Shown: piece by piece, positions 33,276 to 42,423 of the stretch
Numbering within the stretch: position 1 is the stretch's first letter
How the letters are laid out: each line of letters starts with the position of its first letter
Assembly: GCF_037026715.1 (NCBI RefSeq)
Contig: NZ_JBANCG010000008.1
Span: forward strand, 124,001 to 188,000
Reading direction: 5' to 3'
From: Breoghania sp037026715
GTDB lineage: Bacteria > Pseudomonadota > Alphaproteobacteria > Rhizobiales > Stappiaceae
DNA: 64,000 nt
Program-made: the position numbers and the translations under genes
The notes under the pieces: model-generated
Database searches by the model: none
Told to the model about the DNA's origin: nothing
Seen by the model: only the letters and a program-made list of their open reading frames with translations

Positions 33276-34589
33276 TTACAACGGCGCCCCCAGATCGCGC
33301 GCCCGGGCAAGGCGCGGCGGGGGATCGACGAAGGCGCCGTGGTCGTTCAGCCGGTCCTCCAGTATCCGGGCGCTCATGGTGGCGACCGCTTCCTCCAGCC
33401 CGGCACGGCTGTGGATCGTTCCGCGCGCCTGGACAGTGCCGGCGAGCGCCGTCACGAAGGCCGAGACCAGCGCCGGATCGGGCGGCGTCGGAGAGTGCCA
33501 GAAGTCATCGAGCGGCCGTTCGTCGGTCATGCCCCGGACGTCGAAGATCGCCGGGCAGAGCGCCTTGACCGGCACACCGGCGCGCAGCGCCTCCAGCCCG
33601 GCGGAACTGTTCACCGTCACCATTCCGGCCGCACCCGTCATCAGGTCGTCGAGCCCGCCGCCATCGGCGTAGTCGACCCGATCGGCGAGCCCCGCGGCGC
33701 GCGCAAGCCTGGGCACGACCCGAGTCCAGTGCTCCAGTCCCGCGTCGAGCGGATGGGCCTTCACCACCAGCCGGCAGTCCCTCGGCGCGTGCGCCGCGAA
33801 CGAACGGAACACCGTTTGCAGCGCCGGCTCCATGCCGCCGTAGGGCGAGTGATCGCGCAGCTGGAAATCGCCTTCGAGCTGCATCGGCAGCACGAACCAC
33901 GGTGCACCGCTCCGGCGGAGCCGCTCCGCCAGCGCCCTGCCCGCGCGATCCCGCCGCCGCTTGCCGGCAAGTCGCCAGCCGGCCGCGATGTATTCGATGA
34001 CGGGATGGTAGATGGTGTGCCGCCGATAGTGCGGATAGAGGAACCACAGCACAACATTGGCGAGATTGTAGGCGACATCGGGTGCGGCCACGAGCCAGAA
34101 GCTGGAGTGAAAGCGCGGTGCGAGATCCATCGGCCCGACCGCAGCCGCGATGCGACGGATCACCTCCGGATCATCTGGAAAATGCGAACCGGTGGACGTC
34201 GCATCGCGCTCGATGGTCATCCAGTCCGGACGCAGGTAGCCGAGCTCGGTCGCGATCACCCGAATGCCGCGCGCCCGCGCAGCCTCGGCGGCAAGCCTGT
34301 GATAGATCCGGCGGTCGCCGTGCAGGATCAGGTCGGTGACGCCTTCGCGCGCCATGAGGTCGTCAACGAAGTCCGGCCAGCTTTCGATCCTGCCGCGAAA
34401 ATCCGCGGCCCCAGCCCGGCGCCAGTGGAAACGGTCGCCGATCGAGAGGTTGACCCGCAACACCCGGTGGCCCGCCGCCGCGAGCCTGTCGCCGATGCGC
34501 GAGAAAAGGGGCGAGAGCGGCCCTTGCAGGAACAGGAATGTGCGCTTGCCGTCCACCTGCCGTCGCTCTCTCCAGCTTGCACGCGCCAC
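33276..34589 (-). CDS. KpsS/RkpJ-like capsule polysaccharide protein (copy 1)
   Basis: A 437-residue protein of the Capsule_synth (KpsS/LipB/RkpJ) family. It begins TFLFLQGPLSPLFSRIGDRL, with a Rossmann-like N-terminal half, the conserved ELGYLRPDWMTIERD segment, FVLPMQLEGDFQLRDHS, VVKAHPLDAGLEHW (His-Pro near residue 290) and VNSSAGLEALRAGVPVKAL. KpsS-type enzymes add the first Kdo residues to a lipid acceptor, making the linker for capsule export. The neighbouring copy upstream shares the same motifs, so the pair is a diverged tandem duplication separated by 7 bp. Confidence 0.85.
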   Translation of the reverse strand: MARASWRERRQVDGKRTFLFLQGPLSPLFSRIGDRLAAAGHRVLRVNLSIGDRFHWRRAGAADFRGRIESWPDFVDDLMAREGVTDLILHGDRRIYHRLAAEAARARGIRVIATELGYLRPDWMTIERDATSTGSHFPDDPEVIRRIAAAVGPMDLAPRFHSSFWLVAAPDVAYNLANVVLWFLYPHYRRHTIYHPVIEYIAAGWRLAGKRRRDRAGRALAERLRRSGAPWFVLPMQLEGDFQLRDHSPYGGMEPALQTVFRSFAAHAPRDCRLVVKAHPLDAGLEHWTRVVPRLARAAGLADRVDYADGGGLDDLMTGAAGMVTVNSSAGLEALRAGVPVKALCPAIFDVRGMTDERPLDDFWHSPTPPDPALVSAFVTALAGTVQARGTIHSRAGLEEAVATMSARILEDRLNDHGAFVDPPPRLARARDLGAPL

Positions 34590-34596
34590 CGGCGCG

Positions 34597-35946
34597 CTAT
34601 TCGTTTTCCGGCTCGATCAGACCGCGCTGGGGGATCTGGCGTCCCAGGTCGTCGGCGGGCTGAAGCCCCATGCGGCGCGCGCGCTCAAGCCGCGGCGGCA
34701 CGTCCACATAGGCTCCCGGCTCGTTTATGCGGTCTTCCAGGATCCGCAGTGCCGCCGCTTCCGCGCCGGCCTTGCGGCCCGCCCGCGAATAGAAGTTGCC
34801 GCGAACCTGGATCGTGTTCGCCATCACCGCCACAAAGGCATTGCACAGGTCGGGATCCGGCCTTTCCGTCGTGGTCCAGAAATCGTCGAGCGGCCCCTGA
34901 AAGGTCAGTCCGGGCATGTCGTACAGGGCCACGCCCAGGGTCTTCACGGGACAGCCGTGCTTCAGCGCATGGACGCCGACGGTGGAATTGATCAGTACGG
35001 TTCCGCGCGCGTGGGTCAGCTGCTCGCCCAGGTTTCCGGCGCGGATGAAGCGGATGCGGTCGCTCACCTTGTAGCGGCGCGACAGCCGCTGGATGCGCAA
35101 TTTCCAGTGCGTCATCGCATTGTCGAGCGGATGCTGCTTGAACAACAGCACCGTATTCTTCGGTGCATGTTTTGCAAACGAGCTGATCGCGAGTTTCACC
35201 GCGTCGGGCTGCTTGCGAAAGGGCGCATTGGCCCGCAGCTGGTAATCGGCGTCGATCTGCAACGCAAAGAGATAGTAAGGCGTACCGCTGTCGATCAACT
35301 CGTCCAGCACCGCGTGCGAGCGCCGCAGGTTTCCGCGCGTGGAAAGGATGCGCGGAATATGGCTCAGATACTCGATGACAGGATTGTAGATCCTGTCGCC
35401 GTAGTAGGACGGATAGAAGGGCCGGCCGAAATAGGCCGTGAGATTGTAGAGAACCTCGCAGAACGCCTCCTTGGCATGGGGAAAGGCGTAGAGCGAAGCG
35501 GCCGAGGGCACCACCAGATCCTTGCCGAGCTCGCGGATCACGTCCGGGTCGTTTGGAAAGTGCGAATAGGCCGACATGCCGTTTCGCTCCAGCGTGATCC
35601 AGTCCGGCCTCAGATAGCCGAACTCGCGCGCGATCGTGCTTACGCCCGCCGCCCGGCCCACTTCACCGGCGATGACGTGATAGGGCAATCTGTCGGCGTA
35701 GTAGACGATGTCCGTCACGCCGTGACGGGCGATGTAGTCCGTCAGGAAGTCCCGCCAGTTGCGGAGCGGCCCGCGATAGTTGTCCGCGCCCCGGCGCGGC
35801 CAGAACAGCCAGTCGCCGAGATTAAGATTGATGCGACGGGTACGGACCCCGTGGCGCGACAGTTCGACGGCCAAATCGCGTAGAAACAACGAAGGCGGAC
35901 CCTGCAGAAAGAGAACGGTCCGAGCCGCCGGGGACTTGCTAGTCAT
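34597..35946 (-). CDS. KpsS/RkpJ-like capsule polysaccharide protein (copy 2)
   Basis: A 449-residue paralogue of the preceding gene. Shared marks: TVLFLQGPPSLFLRDLAVEL, EFGYLRPDWITLERNG, YSHFPNDPDVI, LFALQIDADYQLRAN, LLFKQHPLDNAMTHW, LINSTVGVHALKHGCPVKTL and RILEDRINEPGAYVDVPPRL. It is likely a Kdo- or sugar-transferase acting on the lipid end of capsule. Two separate copies might do successive transfers, as KpsS and KpsC do in E. coli (inference). It is read toward copy 1, so both are probably one transcription unit. Confidence 0.85.
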   Translation of the reverse strand: MTSKSPAARTVLFLQGPPSLFLRDLAVELSRHGVRTRRINLNLGDWLFWPRRGADNYRGPLRNWRDFLTDYIARHGVTDIVYYADRLPYHVIAGEVGRAAGVSTIAREFGYLRPDWITLERNGMSAYSHFPNDPDVIRELGKDLVVPSAASLYAFPHAKEAFCEVLYNLTAYFGRPFYPSYYGDRIYNPVIEYLSHIPRILSTRGNLRRSHAVLDELIDSGTPYYLFALQIDADYQLRANAPFRKQPDAVKLAISSFAKHAPKNTVLLFKQHPLDNAMTHWKLRIQRLSRRYKVSDRIRFIRAGNLGEQLTHARGTVLINSTVGVHALKHGCPVKTLGVALYDMPGLTFQGPLDDFWTTTERPDPDLCNAFVAVMANTIQVRGNFYSRAGRKAGAEAAALRILEDRINEPGAYVDVPPRLERARRMGLQPADDLGRQIPQRGLIEPENE

Positions 35947-36100
35947 GAGCGAAGATAGAATCCATTATAGCGCTTGAGCAGCTTTTCAGTCGTCGATTGC
36001 TGCCGGAACGCAATATCCGCCCTCTTCCTTGCGCGAGGCCTCCACTGGAGAAAAAGCCTTCAAGTGCGGCATGCTCAAGGCACCGTCACGCGGGATACCC

Positions 36101-36124
36101 GTGCCCGGGCCTGCGCCCGGGCAC
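36101..36124 (-). terminator. Perfect hairpin after the OPX gene
   Basis: GTGCCCGGGC and GCCCGGGCAC form a perfect 10-bp stem with a 4-nt loop, 8 bp beyond the stop of the OPX gene (leftward). There is no T run, so it is either a factor-dependent end or an mRNA stabiliser within a longer capsule transcript. Confidence 0.5.
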
Positions 36125-36132
36125 AAGGCGCC

Positions 36133-37269
36133 CTAATTCTCCAGATCGTCCGAAATCAGAACACCGTACCGCGCCGAAGTCAGGATCGGCTGAATGATCC
36201 GCAGGAACTTGCCCAGTTCCGCCGCCGGATGGTTCGCGACATAAATCATGTCCTTGTCGCGCATCAGGAAATAACGAGCCACGAACCACGCCTTCGGGTC
36301 GCGCAGGTTCAGGCGATAGATGACAGGCACCTGATACTCGCCGAGCTTGCCGCGCGCCTTCGGATCCAGCTTGGCGATGACTTCGGGTTCCTCGAAGCGG
36401 AAGAGATAGACGGCACTGGCGTCGGCCGTCTCGTCATTGAGACCGCCGACACTGGCAAGCGCCTCGGCGAGCGTCACCGTTTCGGTCGGGAACTGCTGGA
36501 TCGCCGTCTTCTTGACGGCACCAAAGGCGGTGAAGCTGCGCGGCTTCACGGTCAGCAGCACGTTGTCGCCCTTGACCAGACGGACATTGTTCTTCGGCAG
36601 GTCGATCAGGTCCTGCAGGTTCGTGGAGGCCTTGCGGTCACCGCGCTTCAGGGTCACCACGGTCTCGAAGGTCTTGCCCCGGGATCCGCCGGCATGGGCG
36701 ACCAGATCGAGAAGCGTCGTCCCGGCAATGGAAATCGGATACTTGCCCGGCTTGCCCACGTCGCCGACGATCACGGCGGAATTCGTCTGGTTGCCGGAAA
36801 CCACGATCTGCACCTGCGGCTGCACGGCCTTGCCCTCAAGCGCGCCCTGGACCGCCTCGCGGACCGATTCCACCGACCGGCCGGCCGCGCGGATACGGCC
36901 CGCATAGGGCACGAAGATGCGGCCGGAATCGTCGACCACGCTCTCGATGGTCGTCTTCTTGCCGTAGGACGTGGAGAAGATGCCGCGCTCGTCGGCTTCC
37001 CAGATATTGACGGTGAGCATGTCGCCGACGCCGATCTGCTGGCGCGGCTCGGTTCCCTTGATACCGAAATACTCGGCGAACCGGGTCGGCACGTAGCGAC
37101 CGACGATCTGCGCGACTTCGGGCGTCAGCTTGAAGCTGAAATAGTCTTCCTGCTTGACCGTGTTCTCGATGTCGTCGGCACTCAGCGATGCGGTGCTCGG
37201 ACCGCTGCCCGGCACAACCGAGCAGCCCGCAAGCAGCATCGCAACGAAGACAAGGCCGACCGATTTCAT
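36133..37269 (-). CDS. Polysaccharide export outer-membrane lipoprotein (OPX, CtrA/BexD/Wza-like)
   Basis: A 378-residue lipoprotein. The ATG at 37269 gives a lipoprotein signal with lipobox LAGC and Cys16; longer in-frame starts are less likely. The polysaccharide-export domain (about 70-180: VGRYVPTRFAEYFGIKG, VGDMLTVNIWEADERG, IFVPYAGRIRAAGRSVESVREAVQGAL) is followed by SLBB-like domains (VIVGDVGKPGKYPI, TLLDLVAHAGG, LAEALASVGGLNDETADASAVYLFR). It forms the outer-membrane channel for capsule. The length is close to BexD/CtrA of group 2 systems, not the larger KpsD. Confidence 0.9.
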   Translation of the reverse strand: MKSVGLVFVAMLLAGCSVVPGSGPSTASLSADDIENTVKQEDYFSFKLTPEVAQIVGRYVPTRFAEYFGIKGTEPRQQIGVGDMLTVNIWEADERGIFSTSYGKKTTIESVVDDSGRIFVPYAGRIRAAGRSVESVREAVQGALEGKAVQPQVQIVVSGNQTNSAVIVGDVGKPGKYPISIAGTTLLDLVAHAGGSRGKTFETVVTLKRGDRKASTNLQDLIDLPKNNVRLVKGDNVLLTVKPRSFTAFGAVKKTAIQQFPTETVTLAEALASVGGLNDETADASAVYLFRFEEPEVIAKLDPKARGKLGEYQVPVIYRLNLRDPKAWFVARYFLMRDKDMIYVANHPAAELGKFLRIIQPILTSARYGVLISDDLEN

Positions 37270-37627
37270 CGCACTCAAAATATTAGCCCTTTTGCCCGCC
37301 GCGACTCTCATACCAGTTGGCTCGCCGCATTTGTATCGGCGAACCGATGCACGGCACGGTCGAGCGTCCACCGTTGCCGATATGCAACAGGAAAGCCCGC
37401 CTGGAGACATACTCGGCGCGGGCCGTCATACCTGCAAAGATCAGGCAGGCGGATCTCCCGCAACGCCGTTTTGCACGCCCTGACGGCGCCGCCCGCACAC
37501 GGACGAGGCCTGTTACAGGATGGCACCTGTCTACAGAGCGGCTTCGGAGTAAAACTTTTATTAAATTCCCGATCATCGATCGTCTGGGGAAAAGCTCCAG
37601 TCCCCGCATGTGCGGCGCCGGGTGAGA
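37270..37627. other. Intergenic region between PCP and OPX genes
   Basis: About 360 bp on the capsule strand with an AT-rich stretch (37553-37572) that could hold an OPX promoter. No gene is seen; short frames here lack support. Confidence 0.4.
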
Positions 37628-38983
37628 TCATGCGACGTGATCCCGCACACCCGCGACGATCAACCCACCGATCGCCCAGATCAGGAAGGCGCCGATAAAG
37701 ACGATGACGGTGGAGCGAAGCCCCTCGGGGTAAAGTGCGATGTCTGGCAGCCGCGGCTCGACGAAGACCGACAGGTAACGGGTCTGGCTGGTCGCCTCCA
37801 GCCGTGCCTTTTCCAGCGACGCCAGCGAGGAGATGTAGGCTTTTTCCGCGAATTCCCGCTCCGTCTGCAACTCCTCGTACTGCGAGAGCTGCTGGTTCAG
37901 CGTGCCTTCGTCGCCGGATTCGTTCTGGTTGGTCTGCAGGCGGACGCTGTCGATCTGCTTGATGATCGCCGCGAGTTGGGAGTTCAGCGAGGTCAGGCGC
38001 GGCGAGTTGGGGCTGACCTGCTTCACGGCCGAAAGCTCGGTCTCGAGCTTCGATTTTTCCGCTTCGAGTTCGCCGATGATCTTCTCGCGCGATTCCGCCG
38101 TCGCCATCGGGTTGAGCCGGCGCTCGTTGCCGCGGAAATTCGCCACCGCCCGGCGCGCCAGACGCAGCCGGTTCTCCGCCCGGGCGACCTCGCTCTCCGA
38201 CTCGGCCACCGCATCGTCCCGCGCGCGCCGCGACAGATCGTTCACCAGCGCCTCGCTGTAGCCGATGACCTTCTGCGCGACTGCCACCGCATCCTGTGCC
38301 CGGAAGGCCTTCACCTGAAGCGTGACGATTCCGGAATACTTGTCGTAGGTCTCCGTGACCATGCCGTTCCAGTATTCGACGAGATCTTCGACCGGCGCTT
38401 CCGGGTCGACAGCGGCGAAGAAGTCGGCCTCCGGGCGGGAGTAGAGTTTGCGAAGGTCGAGGTCCTTGTCGATCTTGCCGACGAGATCGCGCGACTGCGC
38501 GAAATTGATGACCACATAGCTGTCGGAGGCGTTCGGCGCCGAACCCGTCATCCCGCTCAGGATCGTCAGCCCGTCGATCGAGGCCCCCGTGGTCTCCTTG
38601 CTGCGCACGGCGAACTGCGCCTCGACCGAATACTGGTCGGCGGCGAAGAACGCGAAGTAGATGCCGGTCGCGATCGTCGGCAGGAGCACAAAGAGAAGAA
38701 AGGTCAGCCGGATGACGCCGCCGGTGCTCAGCTTCAGTCCGCCGGCAGGAAGCTCAAAACCGGGACGCATGCGCCGCACGCCGGGGCGGGCAACGGAGCG
38801 GTCGTCGGGACGCGCGACCGGCGTGCCTTCCGGCAGACGCACAATCGTCGGGTTCGGCGCATTCACCGCATCGCCGCGTGCACGCGCCGTATCATCCCCG
38901 GTCCGCGCGGGCTCCTGCCCCCGATGCATCCCGTCCTTCGCCATCTGGCGAAGCCGGCTCGCGGCCTTGGGAATGTCAAGCAT
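37628..38983 (-). CDS. kpsE: Capsule export inner-membrane/periplasmic protein (PCP-3, KpsE/RkpU-like)
   Basis: A 451-residue polysaccharide co-polymerase. After about 80 disordered residues there is a first membrane segment (LTFLLFVLLPTIATGIYFAFF), a Wzz-type domain (SVEAQFAVRS), a long coiled coil (about 240-375: ESEVARAENRLRLARRAV through QLSQYEELQTEREFAEKAYI) and a C-terminal membrane helix (VIVFIGAFLIWAIGGLIVAG). The PRLPDIALYPEGLRS box just before the last helix is typical of KpsE/CtrB/BexC. It bridges the ABC transporter and the OPX channel. Its ATG overlaps the kpsT stop by 1 bp (TGATG), so the two are translationally coupled. Confidence 0.9.
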   Translation of the reverse strand: MLDIPKAASRLRQMAKDGMHRGQEPARTGDDTARARGDAVNAPNPTIVRLPEGTPVARPDDRSVARPGVRRMRPGFELPAGGLKLSTGGVIRLTFLLFVLLPTIATGIYFAFFAADQYSVEAQFAVRSKETTGASIDGLTILSGMTGSAPNASDSYVVINFAQSRDLVGKIDKDLDLRKLYSRPEADFFAAVDPEAPVEDLVEYWNGMVTETYDKYSGIVTLQVKAFRAQDAVAVAQKVIGYSEALVNDLSRRARDDAVAESESEVARAENRLRLARRAVANFRGNERRLNPMATAESREKIIGELEAEKSKLETELSAVKQVSPNSPRLTSLNSQLAAIIKQIDSVRLQTNQNESGDEGTLNQQLSQYEELQTEREFAEKAYISSLASLEKARLEATSQTRYLSVFVEPRLPDIALYPEGLRSTVIVFIGAFLIWAIGGLIVAGVRDHVA

Positions 38984-39876
38984 CAGGCAAGCCCCTGGTA
39001 GATCTCTGAAGCTTCTTCGAGCGAATCATAGAAGCGGATCTTACCGTCCTGGAGGATCGCCGCCATATCGCAATATGCCTTAACGGTTGCCGCCTGATGC
39101 GAAACCATGATGACATCGGCACTCGACAGACGGTCTGCGAAGGCCTCGCGGCATTTTTCCTGGAACTTGCGGTCACCGACCGCCGTCAACTCGTCGATCA
39201 GATAGCAATCGAACTGGATCGCCATGGACAGCCCGAAATTCACCCGGGCGCGCATGCCGGAGGACAGGGTGCGGATCGGCATGTGGAAATAGGCGCCGAC
39301 ATCAGCGAATTCCTGCACAGAATCGATCACTTCGCGCGGATCGGCATTGTAGATGCGGGCGACGAAGCGGCAGTTTTCAAGGGCGCTCAGCGCGGGATGA
39401 ACGCCAACGCCGAGCCCCAGCGGCCAGGAAATCCGGGATTCGCGCAGGATCTGGCCGGAGCTCGGAGCTTCCGAGCCGGCGATCAGGCGCATCAGCGTCG
39501 ACTTGCCGGCGCCGTTCTTGCCAAGGATCGCGATGTTGCGGCCGCGCGGAAAATCGAGCGATATCTGGTCGAGCACGCACCGGTGCCCGTGCTTCGTGGC
39601 GTAGAGCTTGGAGACGTTGTTGAAGCGCAGATTGCGCACGGGCGCCTTGCGCCGGAAGCGCTCGTCGCTACGCAAATCGATGAGCGTGCTGGTCACGCGG
39701 CGCAGAAACGAACCGCGCGCGCGCGCCTGTCGAAGCGTCTCTCCGTCCGGAAATCCGTCCTGGCTTGCGTGGCCTCTGTTCACCGCATTCTCCGCCCGAT
39801 GTCGCCCTTTGCGATCCCGTAACTCTGCAATATTCGGCACAAAAGGCTTGCCGTAACCTTGCGCCGCCATCGACAT
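38983..39876 (-). CDS. kpsT: Capsule polysaccharide ABC transporter ATPase (KpsT-like)
   Basis: 297 residues as drawn. Walker A is GKNGAGKST at 119-127, signature LSSGMRARVNFGLSMAI, Walker B FDCYLIDE, and the switch His in VSHQAA; WPLGLGVGVHPALSALENCRF is the KpsT/Wzt-type Q-loop region. The ATPase core starts near residue 80, where a GTG at 39639 behind an AAGG site would give 218 residues, the usual KpsT length. The first 79 residues use less GC-rich third positions, so the real start may be 39639. The partner permease KpsM is not next to it. Confidence 0.88.
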   Translation of the reverse strand: MSMAAQGYGKPFVPNIAELRDRKGRHRAENAVNRGHASQDGFPDGETLRQARARGSFLRRVTSTLIDLRSDERFRRKAPVRNLRFNNVSKLYATKHGHRCVLDQISLDFPRGRNIAILGKNGAGKSTLMRLIAGSEAPSSGQILRESRISWPLGLGVGVHPALSALENCRFVARIYNADPREVIDSVQEFADVGAYFHMPIRTLSSGMRARVNFGLSMAIQFDCYLIDELTAVGDRKFQEKCREAFADRLSSADVIMVSHQAATVKAYCDMAAILQDGKIRFYDSLEEASEIYQGLA

Positions 39877-40269
39877 GTGCGTGGCGCATCATTGCAGAAG
39901 AAGCGCCCGACCAGCAATGCGTCCTCTGGCCCCGCCGCACAACCGGTCATTTGCCGGGAAAAGAGGGGGGTGGATACGCATCGAAGTGGCCTGACGCCCG
40001 GGATCTTCGGAATTCCCTATAACAGAACGGCCAAGCTTAGGGGCGTTTTTATGGCGTCCGCCGTCAAGATACGTTTCGCCGTTGCGCGCAACGATGCGGC
40101 GAGAGGGCAGAAAACCGGGAACAAACACTTCATCCGGCCGGCCATCCTCCCGCACATTGCGGCGTTGTGGACAGATCCGCCCCGGAGACGCGCGAATACG
40201 GACTCAAAGACGTCTCCGGCCCTGACAAACGCACAATAGCCAGAGCCGGTGACGATAAACGGCGGCGCG
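39877..40269. other. Intergenic region upstream of kpsT
   Basis: About 390 bp between kpsT and the second dctM. It holds the likely capsule promoter on the minus strand (a TTGACG occurs near 40060-40070) but no convincing -10 and no gene. I specifically looked for kpsM remnants and saw none. Confidence 0.4.
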
Positions 40270-41586
40270 TTACAACCAGAGCACGGCAAGCGTGATGGCC
40301 GGGAAGGCCGTCAGGATAACAACGCGGATCAGATCCGAGAGCACGAAGAAGATCACGCCCTTGTAGGTCTCGGTCAGGGGCACGTCGGGCGCCATGGAAT
40401 TGATGATGAAGAGGTTCATTCCCACAGGCGGGGTGATCAGCCCGACTTCGACCACGATCAGCACCAGAACGCCGAACCAGATCGCGGTGTCCTCCGGCGA
40501 AAGGCCGAAATCGAGCGTCATGACGATCGGGAAGAAGATCGGCACGGTGAGCAGGATCATCGACACCGAATCCATCACGCAACCGAAGACCAGATAGGTC
40601 AGCAGGATGCCGGCCATCACCAGCCACGGGTTGAGACCGGCGTTGCCGACCCATTCCGCCGCCATTTGCGGCATCTGGGTGAAGGCGAGGAAGGAGTTGA
40701 ACACCCCTGCCCCGAAGACGATGAAGAAGATCATGCCGGAGGAGACGGCGGTCGCCAGAATGCACTCGCCGAGCGCGCTCCACCCAAGCTGGCGGCGGGC
40801 GAGCGCCACCAGACCGGTGCCGGCGGTGCCGACGGCTGCACCTTCCGTCGGCGTGAACCAGCCCAGATAGATGCCGCCGACAACGAGCAGGAAGATCAGC
40901 ACCACCGGCCACACGTCCAGCATCGCCTCCATCCGCTCGCGCGGGGATGCCTTTTCGGCCGGCTGCGCGGCATCCGGATCGAAACGCATGAACAGCGAGA
41001 TGGTGATCACATAGCCGATCGCCGCCAGGATGCCGGGCACGAAGGCGGCGGCAAACAGCTTGGCGATGTTCTGCTCGGCAAGGATCGCGTAGATCACCAG
41101 CACGAAGGACGGCGGGATTAGGATGCCCAGCGTGCCGCCCGCGGCGAGACAGGCGGTCGACAACGCGCCGTTGTAGCCGTAGCGCTTCATTTCCGGCAGC
41201 GCGACCTGCGCCATGGTGGCGGCGGTCGCAAGCGAGGATCCGCATATCGCGCCGAAGCCCGCACAGCCCGCGACCGATGCCATGGCGATGCCGCCGCGCT
41301 TGTGGCCAATCAACGCGGCCGCCGCGCGGAAGAGCCCGCGCGACATGCCGCTTCGGGTGGCGAACTGCCCCATCAGGAGGAACAGCGGCACGATGGAGAG
41401 CGAATAGCTGGAGAAGGTCTCGTAGGTGAGAGACTTCATCTGCGCCAGGATCGGCACCCAGCTGCCGGTGACCATGACCGTGCCGCCGATACCGACCACG
41501 AGCATCGAAAGCCCGATCGGTATGCGCAGGAAGATGAGCGCCAGCAGGACGACGAAGCTGGCTCCGGCGAGTTCCATGTTGCCCAT
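40270..41586 (-). CDS. dctM: TRAP transporter large permease DctM (system 2)
   Basis: A 438-residue membrane protein with about twelve hydrophobic segments and the DctM marks RIPIGLSMLVVGIGG, GAICGSSLATAATMAQVALPE, AAGGTLGILIPPSFVLVIYA, LGWFTPTEGAAVG and VGLITPPVGMNLFIIN. It overlaps dctQ-2 by 1 bp (TGATG). It is close in sequence pattern to the system 1 permease at 10721-12043, so the two operons are paralogous. The sodium-driven substrate is probably a carboxylate. Confidence 0.94.
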   Translation of the reverse strand: MGNMELAGASFVVLLALIFLRIPIGLSMLVVGIGGTVMVTGSWVPILAQMKSLTYETFSSYSLSIVPLFLLMGQFATRSGMSRGLFRAAAALIGHKRGGIAMASVAGCAGFGAICGSSLATAATMAQVALPEMKRYGYNGALSTACLAAGGTLGILIPPSFVLVIYAILAEQNIAKLFAAAFVPGILAAIGYVITISLFMRFDPDAAQPAEKASPRERMEAMLDVWPVVLIFLLVVGGIYLGWFTPTEGAAVGTAGTGLVALARRQLGWSALGECILATAVSSGMIFFIVFGAGVFNSFLAFTQMPQMAAEWVGNAGLNPWLVMAGILLTYLVFGCVMDSVSMILLTVPIFFPIVMTLDFGLSPEDTAIWFGVLVLIVVEVGLITPPVGMNLFIINSMAPDVPLTETYKGVIFFVLSDLIRVVILTAFPAITLAVLWL

Positions 41587-42149
41587 CAGCCGCGCTCCCC
41601 GTCGCCCAGCATTTCATTGAGGCTGCGCCACACGGTGTAGGCGGAGGCGAGGACGAAGACCCACGCCCCGACAAGGGCGAGCGCATAGCCCCACCACGCC
41701 GGCATCTGCAGGATGAAGGTCGTTTCCGAATAGGCGCGCTTGTCCGCAAGCCCCTCGCCGAGCTTCACCGCGATCAGCGCCGCGCAGACGGTCAGAAGAA
41801 GATTGCCGATGAGCGCGAGCCCGGCATTGACGCGCGGACCCAGCGCCTGGACGAAAATGTCCACGGTGACGTGGCCGCGCCGCATCTGGCACCAGGGCAG
41901 GAAGGAGAAGATCGCGAAGGCGCAGCCGAGTTCGACCAGCTCGAAATCGCCCTGGATCGGGCCGAAGATCTCGAATGCCGGGATAGGAACGCTCGCCAGC
42001 TCGCGGCCGATCACACTGATGCAGGTCACCGCCGTGATCGCGACGAGCGAGGCGCCGCCGGCCAGCGCCAGCAAGCGGGTGATGAACTCGATCACATGGC
42101 CGACACGCCGTTCGAGCCGGGGCGCGAGCCCCCTAGCCTGGCTGACCAT
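41586..42149 (-). CDS. dctQ: TRAP transporter small permease DctQ (system 2)
   Basis: A 187-residue four-helix inner-membrane subunit with the signature IQGDFELVELGCAFAIFSFLPWCQ and HVTVDIFVQALG, matching the system 1 protein at the same positions. It lies between dctP-2 (274 bp upstream, with an intercistronic hairpin) and dctM-2 (overlapping). Confidence 0.92.
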   Translation of the reverse strand: MVSQARGLAPRLERRVGHVIEFITRLLALAGGASLVAITAVTCISVIGRELASVPIPAFEIFGPIQGDFELVELGCAFAIFSFLPWCQMRRGHVTVDIFVQALGPRVNAGLALIGNLLLTVCAALIAVKLGEGLADKRAYSETTFILQMPAWWGYALALVGAWVFVLASAYTVWRSLNEMLGDGERG

Positions 42150-42389
42150 CCCTTTCCCCCCAGTTCATTGCCCAGTCCCCCGGTCCCTTGCCGAGTTGCA
42201 TGGACAAAATAAACCGCTTTGCGCAGCGCAAGACGCGCCCCCGGACCAGATTGGACCGCACGCATCCCCCCGCACAAGCCTGACGACCATTGTTGCGGCG
42301 GCCCTCCCGAGCCCCCGCCGTTCGCGACGGGACGATCCGCCCCGCCGGAACCGGTCCAGCCGCAACGCGTGCGGCCAGACCATCGGATA

Positions 42390-42423
42390 TCCCGCCTCGG
42401 CCTTGCGGCCGGAGGCGGCGGGA
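42390..42423 (-). terminator. Intercistronic hairpin between dctP-2 and dctQ-2
   Basis: A GC-rich imperfect dyad (TCCCGCC...GGCGGGA, inner GGCC-GCAA-GGCC in minus-strand sense) starts directly after the dctP-2 stop. No T run follows. Such hairpins often lower permease expression relative to the abundant binding protein. Confidence 0.5.
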
